Assembly (NCBI GenBank): GCA_946699065.1
Contig: CAMPDV010000188.1
Coordinates: 310,001-374,000, forward strand
Length of the DNA stretch: 64,000 nucleotides
Origin: Loxodes magnus
Taxonomy: Eukaryota; Ciliophora; Karyorelictea; Loxodida; Loxodidae
Reading direction: 5' to 3'
Positions 14,026-26,960 of this stretch are shown here, piece by piece. Made by a program: the position numbers and the translations under genes. The notes below the pieces were generated by a model. That model did not search any database. It was given only the letters and a program-made list of their open reading frames with translations, and was not told the DNA's origin. The stretch's first letter is position 1. Each line of letters starts with the position of its first letter.

Positions 14026-14412
14026 ATGAAATAGAATTCTGACCTAGATAAAAAATTAATTTCGAGCATGAAATTTTTATTTGATAGTAGGGCTTTAAAA
14101 GATTAAGGCATGAAAAAATAGATAAATTAGAAGAAATATGATAGTTAGAAAATTGAAAACTATAGAAACTCAAGAGATTATTTTATCTTTACAAAGAATA
14201 AACCATAAAAGTCATAACTTTAAGTGACTTATTTTGAAATAAAAACTCGCTGCTTCAAGTCTCAAGCTTTTCATAAGGAATATCAACAAATAAAAAATTA
14301 TGGACGGAGATACTTAAAAGTTTTTGCTAAATATTAGAAAAATAATAATAATAAAAATAACAAATAAGCTAAGGATGATTATGATTATTATAATAAAAGT
14401 AAAGTGGTCTGA
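14026..14412 (+). CDS. Candidate small basic protein, 128 aa
   Basis: ATG at 14026 to TGA at 14410-14412 with no internal TGA. The product is Lys/Asn/Gln-rich with a central block (VTYFEIKTRCFKSQAFHKEY) less repetitive than spacer translations, ending in an Asn run and an Asp/Tyr-rich tail. It starts 173 bp from the divergent start of the RING/IBR gene, an arrangement seen elsewhere in the window. No family is recognised. The similar composition of flanking spacer means it could be a chance frame. Confidence 0.3.
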
Positions 14413-17400
14413 ATAAAGCTTATTGTATAAGATTGATAACTTATACGGCTACTAAAAATTTAAAGGTTTATTATGACTCTTGAGTAAAATTTAAGAATCT
14501 TCATAAATTCTGAAAGCAACAAAGATAAATTTAGATGCCTAAAAATTATAAGAATAAAGTGCTTATATAATATTAGCAATATCCATATATTTGTTGATAG
14601 TGTGTTACTAAGCTTTAAGTTAAAACTCTTTATAGTAATAATATTTCCGAAATTAATAAAAAGTAAGTTCTAATTTAAAAGATAAGGAGATATATAAGAA
14701 TAGAAAAAGTTAAAATGCTAGATAACCCAAAAGAAATCAATTACTTATAATTAAATCTTTAAAAATTAAATTCAAACGTAGAATTCAAAATGTTTAAAAG
14801 TGGGAAATATGCTGAAGTTAAAATTTGTGCTCTTCGAAAGAATTTATTAAAGTTTAACCAAGTAATAAAATGATAAATCAAACGTTGAAATATAATGGTT
14901 AAAATATCGAAAACAAAAAAATAGCCCCAATTATCTAAAATATATCGAGAGAATAATTAAAGCTAGATATTTAGTTATTATAATGACAGATAAGTGACCA
15001 GGAAATAGATAAAGCAATAGATATTAAAAGAAAAAGAACAAATTGCAGTCATTTAAATTCAATAAATTCTTCCATTTTCGACTTTTGGCTTAAGAAATAA
15101 TTATGAAATTAAACATAAGCTACATTTTAGATTAAGCAGAAATAAGTTTAAAATACAAATAATAATATAATTATTTCATATTATAGTTGAAGCTACTATT
15201 CTTCAAGTTTTTATTCATTTTTATTTGAAGAAAATATCTTAAAAGCTAATTAGTTATTTTTTAATTTTTATATGATTTTTAACTAGCATATCTAAGAATA
15301 AATTTGAAGATGATTATTAAAGTTGCTTATTATATAAAGAGTAAAAATCTCAAAATACTTTGTTTAAGGTAATTAGAATAATAACTTTAACTAAAAGATT
15401 AAAGTTTAATATGCTTCATAAATGTCAATTTATTTTACTATTTTCCACTATAAACATGTTAGCTTTGAATAATTATATATTTTGTAAATAGAGGCAACCT
15501 AAAATTTTATTAATTTAGAAAATAAATTTAATAAATTCCAATTTTCATTTCATAATGAGATGAAGCTTAAATTAAAAAAGGATTCTGATAAATTTACTGG
15601 TAATTAAACAGAAAAAATGAATAGGAAGTCTATTTTATTAATAATGGTTTTTCTAAAGTTTAATTTATTTTTACAATATAATTTTTTTACTTTTAATTAA
15701 ATAAAATACCACTCTCGCTAAAATCTTTGGCCAATGATCCTAGAGCTTCACTTAAATAATTATTCGATGCAAATCATAAGTCTCATAATGCTGTTGTAAA
15801 GATAGTTTATTAAATTTTTATGGGGATGCTGAAATGTGAACTCCTTATTTATGAATAATTTTTTATTACAACACTTTAAAGGAAAGAAAAACTAGTTAGT
15901 ATATTAGTGAAAGAAAGCTTTATAGTTGCTTTAACGTTGAATAAACCTTATTTTTATTTTTTTAAGTAAAATTATCTTAGAATTTTTTTATTGAATATAG
16001 TTTATTGCATCTATATCTCTTTACTTACATTTAAAAACTGAGTGTTTGTTAAGCAATATTTATTTTATAATTAACCTTGTTTTTCTCATTATTTTATCTT
16101 AAGTATCGCAACAATTTTCTCTTATTTTATAATCCATTCTTAACTTCTTGGTTTTTTATTATAAATTACAAATACTTTAATTTTAATTGTACTAAGATAT
16201 GCATTTTTGAATAAGCTCATATTCATATCCTTTTTATATATTTAAAGCTGAAATAATTATTTTTCCATATAAATAATTATATATGAAGATTTATTTCCTT
16301 AATACTCTATTGATATCATTATTTTGTATTGAACCTACTCTATCTTATGAGAATAACTTACTATCTTAAGCAAAGATAGCCTAAATTATAAATGATTGAA
16401 AGAACAATAAACTCATTGTTAGCTTTTTATTTATTTATTTTCTAAGCTAAGCATTATGAAAGATTAAGGCATCATTTTTTTGCAGCCATTCTAATAATTT
16501 CTTATATTTGTTAGATTTTAAAATTTTTACTCTGGGGTCTTTTTTTGGTTTGTACTTAGAAGTTCATAATTTAATCTTCCATCGCATATCTCTTTAAGCA
16601 TTTATTCTACATTTAAATCTTAGTTAATATATAAAAATAGCAAAAATAATTAAGCTTAGTATTCATCTCTCCCAATAAATATGATTATTCTAGTTAGATA
16701 TGGATTTTTAAATTTATACTACGAATTTCGTTATGATTTAGAACAATGCCTACATAATATCTGCTTATTGTTAAATGATATCTGGAAAAAAAGCTATAAT
16801 ATGAATGTAAACTATAATGATTTAATTAGAATTTAGCACTTTCCTTTAGCTAAAACAAAGACATAATTTCTTTCTTTTAGTCTTAATCTAAAAAATAATA
16901 ATAATATCAATGAATATGTCTTTATTATGTGTTCATATAGTTAATAAAACTGCTTATTTACATTTTTTTTCAATCCTACTTTACTTATTGTTCATATTTG
17001 TTTTCTTCTTCTGCTTCAAATTTATCCAGAAATTCTATCATTATTGTAGTTTTATTATTTCATTTCATTTCGAGAATTTTAATTTCCCTTCTTGTAGTTT
17101 TAATGAAATATTTCAATTCTGAAGTAAATTTACTATTTAAAATGAATAAAATAAACCTGCTTCTTCATTTTACTTTAAGTTATTCCTTTCTGATTTAATT
17201 TCAACTTATTAATACTTACAATTTTTCCTTAGAAGGTAATTTGAATTTATCTTTAAATCAAACTTAAATCTTAGGTTCACTTATCTCTATCAATCTTAAT
17301 TTTAATTATATTTTTATTAAAAAAGTAAATTGTTTTAATACTCAGATTTATAACTAAAGCCAGCTATTTAGTTTATTCAAACTTATTTATAGATACTTTC

Positions 17401-17419
17401 TCTTTCTTTTCTGTTATGC
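14413..17419. other. AT-rich intergenic DNA, nothing recognised
   Basis: About 3 kb without a recognisable domain, RNA fold or repeat. Short Lys/Asn/Leu/Phe-rich open frames are present on both strands, as expected by chance in this composition. Confidence 0.55.
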
Positions 17420-20400
17420 TCACTACTTTAAATTTTCTTCATCATTATTTAGTGTATAAGCTACCTTATTTACTGAAAATAGCTTCCTTTAACTAACTAA
17501 AACTTATGTTTCAATAGCTTAGTTTACTTTTATTTTAAATTTAATTATTAACTAAAGCTTTATCATTTAGTTTATTTCATAAACTTAAAAAAGCTTAATG
17601 CAATTTTTCAATACCCTTATACAAGAAAAAGTTACTTAGATTAGATATCTAAAGATAACTAGAATGGAATAAATGAGACAAAAGTTAAATAAAGAAATTA
17701 AAAGTTAATTTTCAATTATTTCTTTCTAAGAAAGCCTTCTCTCTTTTACATCAATATCACTTTCATTTTCTATTTATTTAGCTCTTAAAATATTTGCATT
17801 TAACTATAGTTTACTTTTCTTTTCAGGATAACTATTTAGAGAATAATCTGTGCACAAGCTCAAGTCATTTTTTTTCTATTACTCTATAGTTTCTTCTTCA
17901 ACAAAGATATGCTTTATATTTTGCTCTTGCTTTAAATAATCTAATTATTACTAAAGATGTTCGATTCTTATTTCTTTTTTCTTTTCTTTCTTTTCTTCCT
18001 TTTCTTTTAATTTAATTTTATTAGATTCTATGAAACTCATTATTCCTCCTATTGCACCCATTAGACCGAAAATTGATCCTAATAAGGCTCCTATAAGCTA
18101 AATAAATGTTTATGTTAAATATTGCTTTGTTATAAGAGCACTGTCACTTAACTCAAACGAAATAAGCGCATATAAATCTTTAGTGAATTAGACTTCTTTA
18201 TTATCATACTATGAACCTTTCTATACTTAACCTGACAACATTACGTGATATCCAGTGTCACCATCATAAGATTTCTTAGAAGGAACGTTTGTTTCGAAAG
18301 CAGAAGGAATAGCTATTATATTGATTATTGTGCTTGAAGATCCTCGAAAGAGTTTATTATCATCAGCATAAATAGTTAAATTTACGCTAGAATTTTCATC
18401 AGGTATCGAAGAGAAGGAAGTTACGTTAAACTAAATAGATGAACAATATGAATCTTCTTCTTTCATTCCAATCTATATTCATGAAGAAGATTGTACTGAG
18501 CACTTATGACATATCAACTTCACTAAACAATTTTAATTTACTAACTTGCACTTTAAAGGACTTCAATATCCTTCTGCTTTATCTACCTCGATGTCACTAT
18601 TGGCGAAAGATATATCCTTCTAACAATCAAAAAATTGATGCTCATATTGACCACTCTGTTCTTGACATAGTCCCATGTAATTTTGAAAGTTAGTTATTAT
18701 TAGTAGATCTGAATAGACATAAGGATAATCTTCTCTCATAACAATATAAGGAATCAAACCTTTCTACTCGAAAACGTTATTCGTGAAGAATTAGATTAGA
18801 GCTGTTACTAAGATTAGTATGGCTGCTATTATAAAAGCCACAGAAAAAAATCCACCAGTTGAAGTTTTAAGTAATTTCATATTCTCTCCTTCGTTATAGT
18901 TATGACTTTACTAATACATATCAATTTTTTGAAGGAATGTATTTGAATTCTTTCATAGTCCTAAAAAGAGAGAAACAATAACGAAAACAATAGCTGCTGC
19001 AATTGAAAATCAGAAGTTTGCTTTTGTTACATCTTTACTTTTATCCTCATAGCTATTAGGTTAGTTTGACATAGATTCAGTTTGTTTTTTCTATGTTAAA
19101 GGATTTATACATCCTACAGGACAAAAAAACCCTTGTGGACAGTATTTGCAACTTTCTGCTCCTTCTTGATCTGCATATGTACCTTAAGAGCATGGTAAGC
19201 ACTATTTACTTGATGAAGCTCCTTTTGTTGGTTATTCCATTCCTTTAGCACACTTAACACAACCGTGGCTACCATTTCCTCAAGTTCCATAAGGACATTA
19301 ATGGCATACTTTATTTTATTCGAATGTTCCATAACTACAAGTTCATCCACATGAGATATCACTTTTATTCCCATTACAATCAGCAGGAATTTCATAATAC
19401 CTAAATTCATTTTGAGCTCTTTAATCAATAGCGAGTTAACCAAAAACATAACCTCCACCAAAAACTAGTATTAATCTCTTGTAATAAGCCATTGCATGAC
19501 CATAAACATTTTTAGGACTAGTTCTTGTTTTTGTTTAATAGTTAATATACATATTTTTTCCAGAGTTTATGTCTCAAACAATTAAATCATTATTTGGAAT
19601 TATCCCAAATGTGAGTCCACCTAAAATTGCAGCATAATTTTCAATATCAACAGCAGATGATCTTGAAGTACTATAAGGATTATCTAGAATCTTTTTTCAT
19701 TCTTTTGTGGTTAAATTAAACTTATTTATTTTATTATTTGGTGTTTTAGCTTCATTTTCTCCTTACTAAAGTATAATTGATTTATCTCTAACTAGAATAT
19801 TGCAATAATATAATTTTCCTGGACTATTAGGAATACGTCCAGAGAGCTTAGTTCAATTATTAGAACCATAATTAAACTTCCATAACTCATCGCTCAATCC
19901 TGTTTCTTCCATACCTCCATACATATAAAAATTATAATCATCAGATGTTCCACAAGCACCGTATTTCGGATAAGGAGGATTCTTCTGATTTATTTCTTCG
20001 AATTCTAGTGTGATTGTATTAAATTTGAACATATCATTATATATTCCATCTTATCCCTATCCTCCCCATATTACCAAGAAATTTCCATGAACAGCAGAGG
20101 CATGTTTGTATCTAGCTTTAGGTCTATTTTATCCTATTTTTAGACTTACTCATTTCCATAACTCTAGATCAAGTCTTCATATATCTTGCAAATACTCGCC
20201 TTAGTTATTAACACCTCCAAAAACTCAAGCATTTCCTGATATTACATTCATAGAATGGAAAGATCTTTGAGCAGGAGCTTCAAAGTTATTCTAAGCTAAT
20301 TTTCACTCCAAGCCTTTTTAATTCAAGTCTAGAAACCATAAATCATTATAAAGACTACTCTCAATAGAACTTCCAGCAAAAATTCACAATGTTCGATTAT

Positions 20401-21322
20401 AAAATCAGCATTGATGATTTTATCTTTAAAGAGCAGTCTCATTTTGTGCATAAAATCTACTTCATTTGAGATTATTGTGATCGTTAAAATTCAATGTTCA
20501 AGTTTCATTAAAAATTGTCTTTGTTGAATGTCTTCATCCTCCAGTCATATAAAGCTGCTTATTTTTCCAATCTATTGAACTAGCATGAAGTATTATATTT
20601 CCTGGACTAGAATTCATTTGTAAGTGTCTTCAATACATAGTAGTTAAGTTTAAGATATAAATATCAGTATTATTTATTGAATTATTTACATTTTGGCCGT
20701 TATGAATAATAATTTCTCCTTCATCACATATCATGATGCTACTATATTGAGGAGGAGGTTATTATCCTTATGCTTCTAATTTTGTTCATTTATATTCATA
20801 ATACTTAAATACTCATAAATCGTTAAAAACTTCTTTAAATCCATATCCACCAAACAAGTAAAAATTGATTTCTTTAACTTCATCAACTATACAGGATACT
20901 GCTCCATATCTTGCTTGAGGATTTAATCTTAAACTTTCTATTTTAAATCAGGTTTAAGACTCAATACTGAATAATCAAAAATCATCTAAGGAACCTAGTG
21001 TCGAATAACCGCCAAACATAAGAAATGACTAAAATTTTTCTTAAAATGAAGAAGTGGCAAGCTATCTTGGTGAAGGCTATTCAGAAGTCATTGATGCTAG
21101 GAAATTTCATACATTCATTTTTAAGTCAAACTACCAAACATCATTAAGATAAGATTTTACGCCTGCTCCAGTCGCGGTTATTACATATCCATGCTCATTG
21201 CTAACAATTCCTGTTGGATAGTTTCTCTTCTCAGGAGGAGTCTATGCTATAGGAAATATTTATCATTCAGATGCTGAGAATGAAATAAGGATTATTAAAA
21301 TAAGAGTTTGAAAGAGTTCCAT
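17420..21322 (-). CDS. Kelch-repeat, Cys-rich multi-pass membrane protein (copy 2)
   Basis: 1300 aa from ATG at 21322 to TGA at 17422-17420. Same architecture as the copy at 5711-9304: hydrophobic leader, kelch repeats, Cys-rich module, three membrane segments and a cytoplasmic-type tail. Offset between the copies is 12,018 bp at both start codons and through the membrane region. Identity is patchy: almost complete over 17900-19460 and 19800-20160, clearly lower over 19490-19790 and 20180-21322. The tail after HIFVEE differs completely from copy 1 and is about 100 residues longer; its last 60 or so residues are hydrophobic and low in confidence. The first downstream in-frame TGA was taken as the stop. 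Confidence 0.8.
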
Positions 21323-21640
21323 TTCAATTTTTAATTTACATTATTTATATAATCATCTAATACTCACTTAAAACTCTTCCTTTCATACTTTATACTTATC
21401 TTTTCCCTTTCATTAAGCATAGCTTTTCTTCTTATATTAATATTCAACTTTTAGCCCAAGATTTTATATTTCTTTCTTTTTAATGCTAAGCTTAAAAACA
21501 CAGAAAGGAGAATCTGATCTATTTTATAAATTAAAACAGGAAGGAAGTCGAAACAAGGCAAAACTTTTGATTTTAAGCCTTAATGACTTCATTTAAACAT
21601 TTTAATTAAGCTTATGATTGGAGAAACAGGTATAATAAAA
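21323..21640. promoter_or_regulatory. Divergent intergenic region between kelch copy 2 and a RING/IBR gene
   Basis: This 318-bp AT-rich stretch separates two start codons pointing away from each other, so it must carry promoter elements for both genes. No TATA box or operator can be singled out against the background. Confidence 0.4.
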
Positions 21641-23056
21641 ATGGAGCGAAAATTTACAAGAGATTGCAACATTGATTAATGTGATTTTCGATAAGATACA
21701 TTTTTCCCCCTTAAATGTGGTCATAAATTTTGTGGAGAACATTGAAAAAGCTTGTTCCGAGATCATTATATTAGCACAAGTAATAATAGCCTAGACTAGA
21801 AATAATTTAAATGCCCATTACCTCACTTTACATTGCTAACTGAGGAGCAATTTGATTAAGCATTGTAGTAAATGTAGAATCTAATGGAAATAAGTGGTTT
21901 AAGTATGTTGAGTATACAATCTAATAATTAATCTATTCAGTCGTAAGAATAATAAAGCAACTAGGAGGTTGTTAAATTAAACCAGATGAAAGAAGATGAA
22001 ATGGAAAAATAGATAAAGACGTAAGAGCAATAAATTAATTAATTGAAGGAAGAACTTCTTAATTCGTATCGTCAGATTAATCAATTGCATTTTTTGGATT
22101 AATTGGATGTTAATGTCTCTATTTAAAAAGAAAAGATACAAAAAGGGAACAAAAATAATTCTATTTCTCAAGTCAAAGATTAGGCAACTTATCAATAAAA
22201 TACTTAATAGAATTTTCCAGATTATAGTATGATTATTCAGATAAATAATTAATTATAAGAAATACAGAAATTAATAAGAAATTGTCCACATATCACAAGC
22301 AGAATTTAGCAAAATCGAGTTTTCAATTAAAATAATGAAGGATAAGAACCCTTGCAAGATAAGTAAAGATGCATGTTAGATTAATGTGCAGAAACTGATG
22401 ATCTGATTTAAATAAACGAGTGCTTCCATTATTTTTGCAGAAAACATATGAAGAATTACATATGCTAATAAACAAACGGATACTTCGTCCCAACTACAAA
22501 AGAAACATTTTCTTAAATAAACTGCTTACTTTCTTGGTGCAAGGCAAAATTTAATATTTCGGCAAATCTATTAGAAGAAGTTTTGAGTGGAGAATTCCAA
22601 CATTATTTTAAATTTTCTGAATTAAGGGAAAAATATTAAATCAAAAAGCAATCTCTCTGCTACTACTGTAAATAAGAAAATAAAATCATTTTTTTTAGAA
22701 AATGTAATTGCATGCAAGATAAGAATGAAAATAAAATGTGTCTAGATTGTGCCGCTAACAAATACACATATAGTTAAAATAAAATTTTGAATTGTTGTTT
22801 TTAGAAGCTATAAGATGATTAGATATAACTTTTATCCTTTATTTAAACAGTAAAAGAAAAATAGATGTAGAGTTTACAATAAATAAAATAAAGCAAGTGC
22901 TAGATATGCAATACCTTGAAATAAATCCCAGTGCTATCTTGCGGACATTAAATTTGCGCAAATTGCCATAAAAAAGCGGGTAATTAGACATAATTTAGTT
23001 AATAATAGCCCTGCTAATCTTGCCTGAATTATTTTCAGTAGGAGTTATCAGAATGA
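21641..23056 (+). CDS. RING/IBR-type coiled-coil protein (RBR family member B)
   Basis: 471 aa from ATG at 21641 to TGA at 23054-23056. The N-terminal finger (CNIDQCDFRQ, CGHKFCGEHW) uses TGA for the Trp. Residues about 95-215 form a Gln/Glu-rich coiled coil. A second finger (CMLDQCAETDD, CFHYFCRKHM) is followed by an IBR-like cluster (CYYCKQENK, CNCMQDKNENKMCLDC) and a C-terminal RING (CQICNTLKQ, CGHQICANC, CQSC). The architecture matches the genes at 12.3-13.9 and 52.4-53.9 kb, but similarity is at the protein level only, so this is an older paralogue. RBR proteins transfer ubiquitin through a Cys thioester in the last RING; which Cys would serve here is not clear. Confidence 0.8.
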
Positions 23057-23364
23057 AATGAAAGCTTTAAATGAAAATGAAAATTAACTATTTCTTTTTT
23101 CTAAATTTAATCTATTTAATATTTTTAACCTATTAATGTATTTAAAGTATTTTAGTAATTCCAACAAATAATTATACTCCTGAGTTCAAATCTATTTCAT
23201 TTTCTTTATTTCTGTCAGTTTAAAGATTTATTCGAATCCAACCCCCGAATCTTATTTGAAAATTCCAAAATAATTATTAAAATAATTTTATAGTCAATTT
23301 ATAAACTCTAGATATTTTATATATATCTAGATAGGAATTAAACATTGATGTATTTACTTTTAAA

Positions 23365-24258
23365 TCATTCAGTCATTTTTTATCTTCTATTTAGATAAAT
23401 TTAATTATTTACAAAAAATTTATTATAATAATAATAATAATAATATACTTAAAGTTAGTAGAGTTTTGCATTCTCTGGAATTGCAACCAGTTCCTGCGGA
23501 CAGCTTTTTTAACGTGGGTGTGATCCACGACCTTTTTATTAAGTGGAAGGTTACCACTGTAACCGTTCAAGTGGTCTTGCAAAAAGCTTTTATTTGTAGA
23601 TCCCTGTTGGAGTTATTCATAGTTTATTGAGTTGTCTCCATGTTCTTTTCTGCTCTTATTCGTTTATTTTCTTTCACTATCAACAGTTTTTTAAAATATG
23701 TTGATTTGATTTGCAACATCAACAAAGTTTGTATTATTGTCTTTATTTCGTTCTTTTTTATGATAATTTATTTTCTATATTTTCTAATCTTTTAATGAAA
23801 CTTGTAGCAATCATTTCTTTTTCTGGATTCAATTCTGTTTTTAATTCTATTGGTATTTTTTCTATTTCCATTTTTGTGTCGTATTTAAAATTTTATTATG
23901 ATTAAGTTCAGAGTTATTCTTCCGTTATTAATTTGCTACAAATAAGTTATCTTCTAAGTATTAGTAATTCGTTGTTCTAATCTTCTATATTACTCATTAG
24001 TTCCCGTATTTTTTCGCCTAAGTTGTAAGTTGTTTCTTCATAATTTGAGATTACTTTTTACATTTGGTCTAATTAAATTTAAAGTTTTTGATTAGTTTCG
24101 TTTTTAGGTTAACTTATCTCTATTTATCCTACCATAACTTTACCTTCTGAAGAAGAGCTTGACTCCTCCTATTGTTATTATTTTTTCTAAATTTCTTTTG
24201 CCGCTTTTCTCTTTAGGTTTCTAAGTTAATTTTTTGAGAGTCGAAGAGATTAATCCAT
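23365..24258 (-). mobile_element. LINE-type ORF1 with intact coiled coil and CCHC knuckle
   Basis: An uninterrupted minus-strand frame runs from ATG at 24258 to TGA at 23367-23365 (297 aa). A basic, Ser-rich N-terminus (KRKAAKEIQKK, ESSSSSEG) is followed by coiled coil (about residues 45-140) and a canonical zinc knuckle CWCCKSNQHILKNC (CX2CX4HX4C). A basic C-terminal region follows. The last 30 or so codons read through a TAT repeat, so the functional end is probably earlier. The knuckle type agrees with the copies at 0.1-1, 35.7 and 60 kb. No reverse transcriptase follows, so it is an ORF1-only piece or a domesticated zinc-knuckle gene. Confidence 0.6.
23421..23446. repeat. TAA/TTA microsatellite
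   Basis: A run of about eight TAA-type triplets at the 3' side of the minus-strand ORF1. LINEs commonly end in such short simple repeats, so it may mark the element's 3' end. Confidence 0.6.
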
Positions 24259-25474
24259 TTTATTCCAAAAAACTTATTATAAAATTAATATTTTTAAATG
24301 CTTGAAAATTGAAAGCTAATACCACTCACATTTAAAATAATATCATTTAAATTTATAAGAACTAGAAATCTTTTATTATTATAAAGTCTTAGTTTTTCTT
24401 AAAGTAGCAATGTTATAAATTAGTTTTTTTAGTAAAAGAACTAAGAGATATACAGTTCTTTTACCCTAAACTTTATTAGCCATCTTCACTTTTAGTAGTG
24501 AAATAGTTTGGATGATTTAATAGTTATGGAAATATTTTCTAAAACTTTTTCTCTTTATTTCAGATAAATAGAAAAAGTCTAAGTTTTTATTAAGATTTCC
24601 CCTTTAATCCTTCTTTCTTTGAATTATTTTTTTAAATTAAGCATAGATTATTTTATTTTATGGCTTTTCTTTTATTCTAAGCTTTTTTATTTAAAAAATA
24701 GAAAAGTGATAGTTATCTTTAATCATTCATTGTTTTATTTAATTTTTATAACTTATTAATAACAAAATAGATAACTATTAGAGTAAAGCTTTACTAGTAG
24801 TATGCTTTTGATGCATATATCAATTTTAACTAGTTTAGTAATTATAATTTAAATTTAATTGATCTATATTAAAACTTTCCTAACATCGAATTTAAATATT
24901 TTCTTTACAAATCGTCAGAGGCTATTGACATATTCAAAGATTAAAGGATTTTGCCAAATGTGAGATCCTTATCTATATACTTTATAATTTTGCCTTTTGA
25001 TACTTTCTATTAATTTATTAGCGCCCATTGAGATTATTTATTTTTTGTGCTATTAAAGTAGTTTTAGACATCTAACTTAAATATATCTTTAAAATAAATA
25101 AGCACATCTAATTAAATAGAAACTCAATCTTTAAAGATTATTTTAAATATTCTTTTAAATTAAGTTAATCTTCCTTTTTATTCCTTTTATTAGATTTATC
25201 TTTATTATCAAATTTAATAAGTATTAGTGTAATTTAATTCATTTATGCTGATTATTCTATTTATTTATTAGTTGAACCGAAGATAATTTTTTTAATTTTA
25301 AAGTCACATACAAATGTGAATTTGATAACAGCAAGTTTCTCATTAGAAGGGGACTAAAACTTAAAATATATTTGATTTTCTAATTTTAAAATTGTACTTT
25401 GCAAATTATTGCGTATTACTACAACTAAATCAAGAGAAGACTCTTTTTAAGTTCCTGCTATTAGATACTTTAAA
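24259..25474. other. AT-rich intergenic DNA
   Basis: No gene recognised between the ORF1 start and tRNA-Glu. No clear repeat or hairpin stands out. Confidence 0.5.
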
Positions 25475-25547
25475 TCCACATTAGTCTAGCAGGTTAGGAT
25501 ATTCGGCTTTCACCCGAAAGACCCGGGTTCGAGTCCCGGATGTGGAA
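25475..25547 (+). tRNA. tRNA-Glu: tRNA-Glu (anticodon UUC)
   Basis: A complete 73-nt cloverleaf. The 7-bp acceptor pairs TCCACAT with ATGTGGA, the anticodon stem TTCGG/CCGAA encloses the loop CTTTCAC with anticodon TTC at 25509-25511, and the T arm carries GGTTCGAGTCC. U33 is present and there is no intron. The anticodon is normal glutamate, so this is not one of the suppressor tRNAs that would read TAA or TAG as Gln. Confidence 0.96.
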
Positions 25548-25553
25548 TTTTTT
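25548..25553 (+). terminator. RNA polymerase III terminator (T6)
   Basis: Six T residues directly after the discriminator base of tRNA-Glu. Confidence 0.85.
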
Positions 25554-26960
25554 AGTTTTTTAGCGAGAAACTAATTTATTATATAATTAAATTGAAAAGA
25601 GCACTAGTTTTATTAAGTTAAAGATATCATACTTGACATCTCTTTAACTTCTAATATCCTCAACTAAAATATTTGATATCTCAAGAATGAAAGTAGCCTT
25701 AATGAAGTTACTATCTTATATGCAAACATTTATAATTACTTTTCTCATTTCTGCTTTCATTATATTTAGTTATACAGCATTCTTATATTTTAAGATGTAA
25801 GCTAAGTAGAGATAATACCTATTTTTAGCTTTATCATTTTTAATTAATCATAAGAATTTAAGATTGTATGAAGGCATTTGTAGCTAATAAATAAGAATAA
25901 TAAGGACTAACATCTAGTGTTGATACTCTTTTCTAAAATATAAGCTATTAGTTGATTGAAGTTAAGTTAGGAGCACTAAATAGAGTCTAAAATATAAAAA
26001 TATAAGCTTTATAATTAAAAGCTTTGCATACGATACTGTAGTTGAATAAAAAAATGAATTTATTAGATAGTGTATATGAGAGATACTCAATGGTAAAATG
26101 TAAACTAAGAATAATGTGAAGCTAGATGCGACTTATTATTTATTCAAGTAGCTCTAAATGTTTTTTCATAGCAGCTCTATTAAAAATTAGCTTTCTAAAT
26201 AATAAAGCTAAAAGTGAAAGACATGTATTTATTGCGTATTATGATTATCTGAAAGAAAATTAATTTTAAGCATTATATTAAAGCTATTAGTCTGTCATTT
26301 AAGCATATTTAAATATAATAAATAGCTTTTATTTAATTTCTAAATAATTTATTATCTCATATACAACTAATCTATACTACTTATTTAAAATTTAATTAGA
26401 ATCTAAATTAAAAGGTAATTAGCATACACATATATAAAAAGTTTACTAGACTGAGATATTTATAAGATAAAATTAATTAGATTTAAAAGAAGAACTAGCT
26501 CAATAAATTAAAAATTGAAATGGATGCAAAAGAAATTATTTTTATTCTCTTATTATTAAGAAACATTTAATGAGAAATGGAACAGCGAATAAAAGATAAA
26601 TTCTATTGAAGCTATTTCATAAAAATTATTTTATCATTAACTGCAGACCTTTAAATTTGAGGCGATCATTCTCTGGGTCTTTAATAAATGGTGAATTTAA
26701 AATTTTAATATAATTTAGTATCTTTAAATAATTCTTAAATTTCTCAAGCTAATTATAAAAATTATTCTAATCATTAGAAATATAATAAAAACAATATCAT
26801 AAGACTTCTTAGCTTTATACACTCTGCATTTATCTTTAAAAATATGAAATTTAAAGAAATTTTAGTTTCTTTTCTTATTACTTGATACCTAAAAGCTATT
26901 TTTTAAGTTTTATAATAATTTGAAAATTATTTAAATGATAAATAATTAATAAAAATAGTT
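25554..26960. other. AT-rich intergenic DNA, nothing recognised
   Basis: No supported gene or RNA on either strand. Confidence 0.5.

Noticed and set aside
25475-25547. Possible suppressor tRNA for TAA/TAG
   Set aside because: The anticodon is TTC (Glu), not TTA or CTA.
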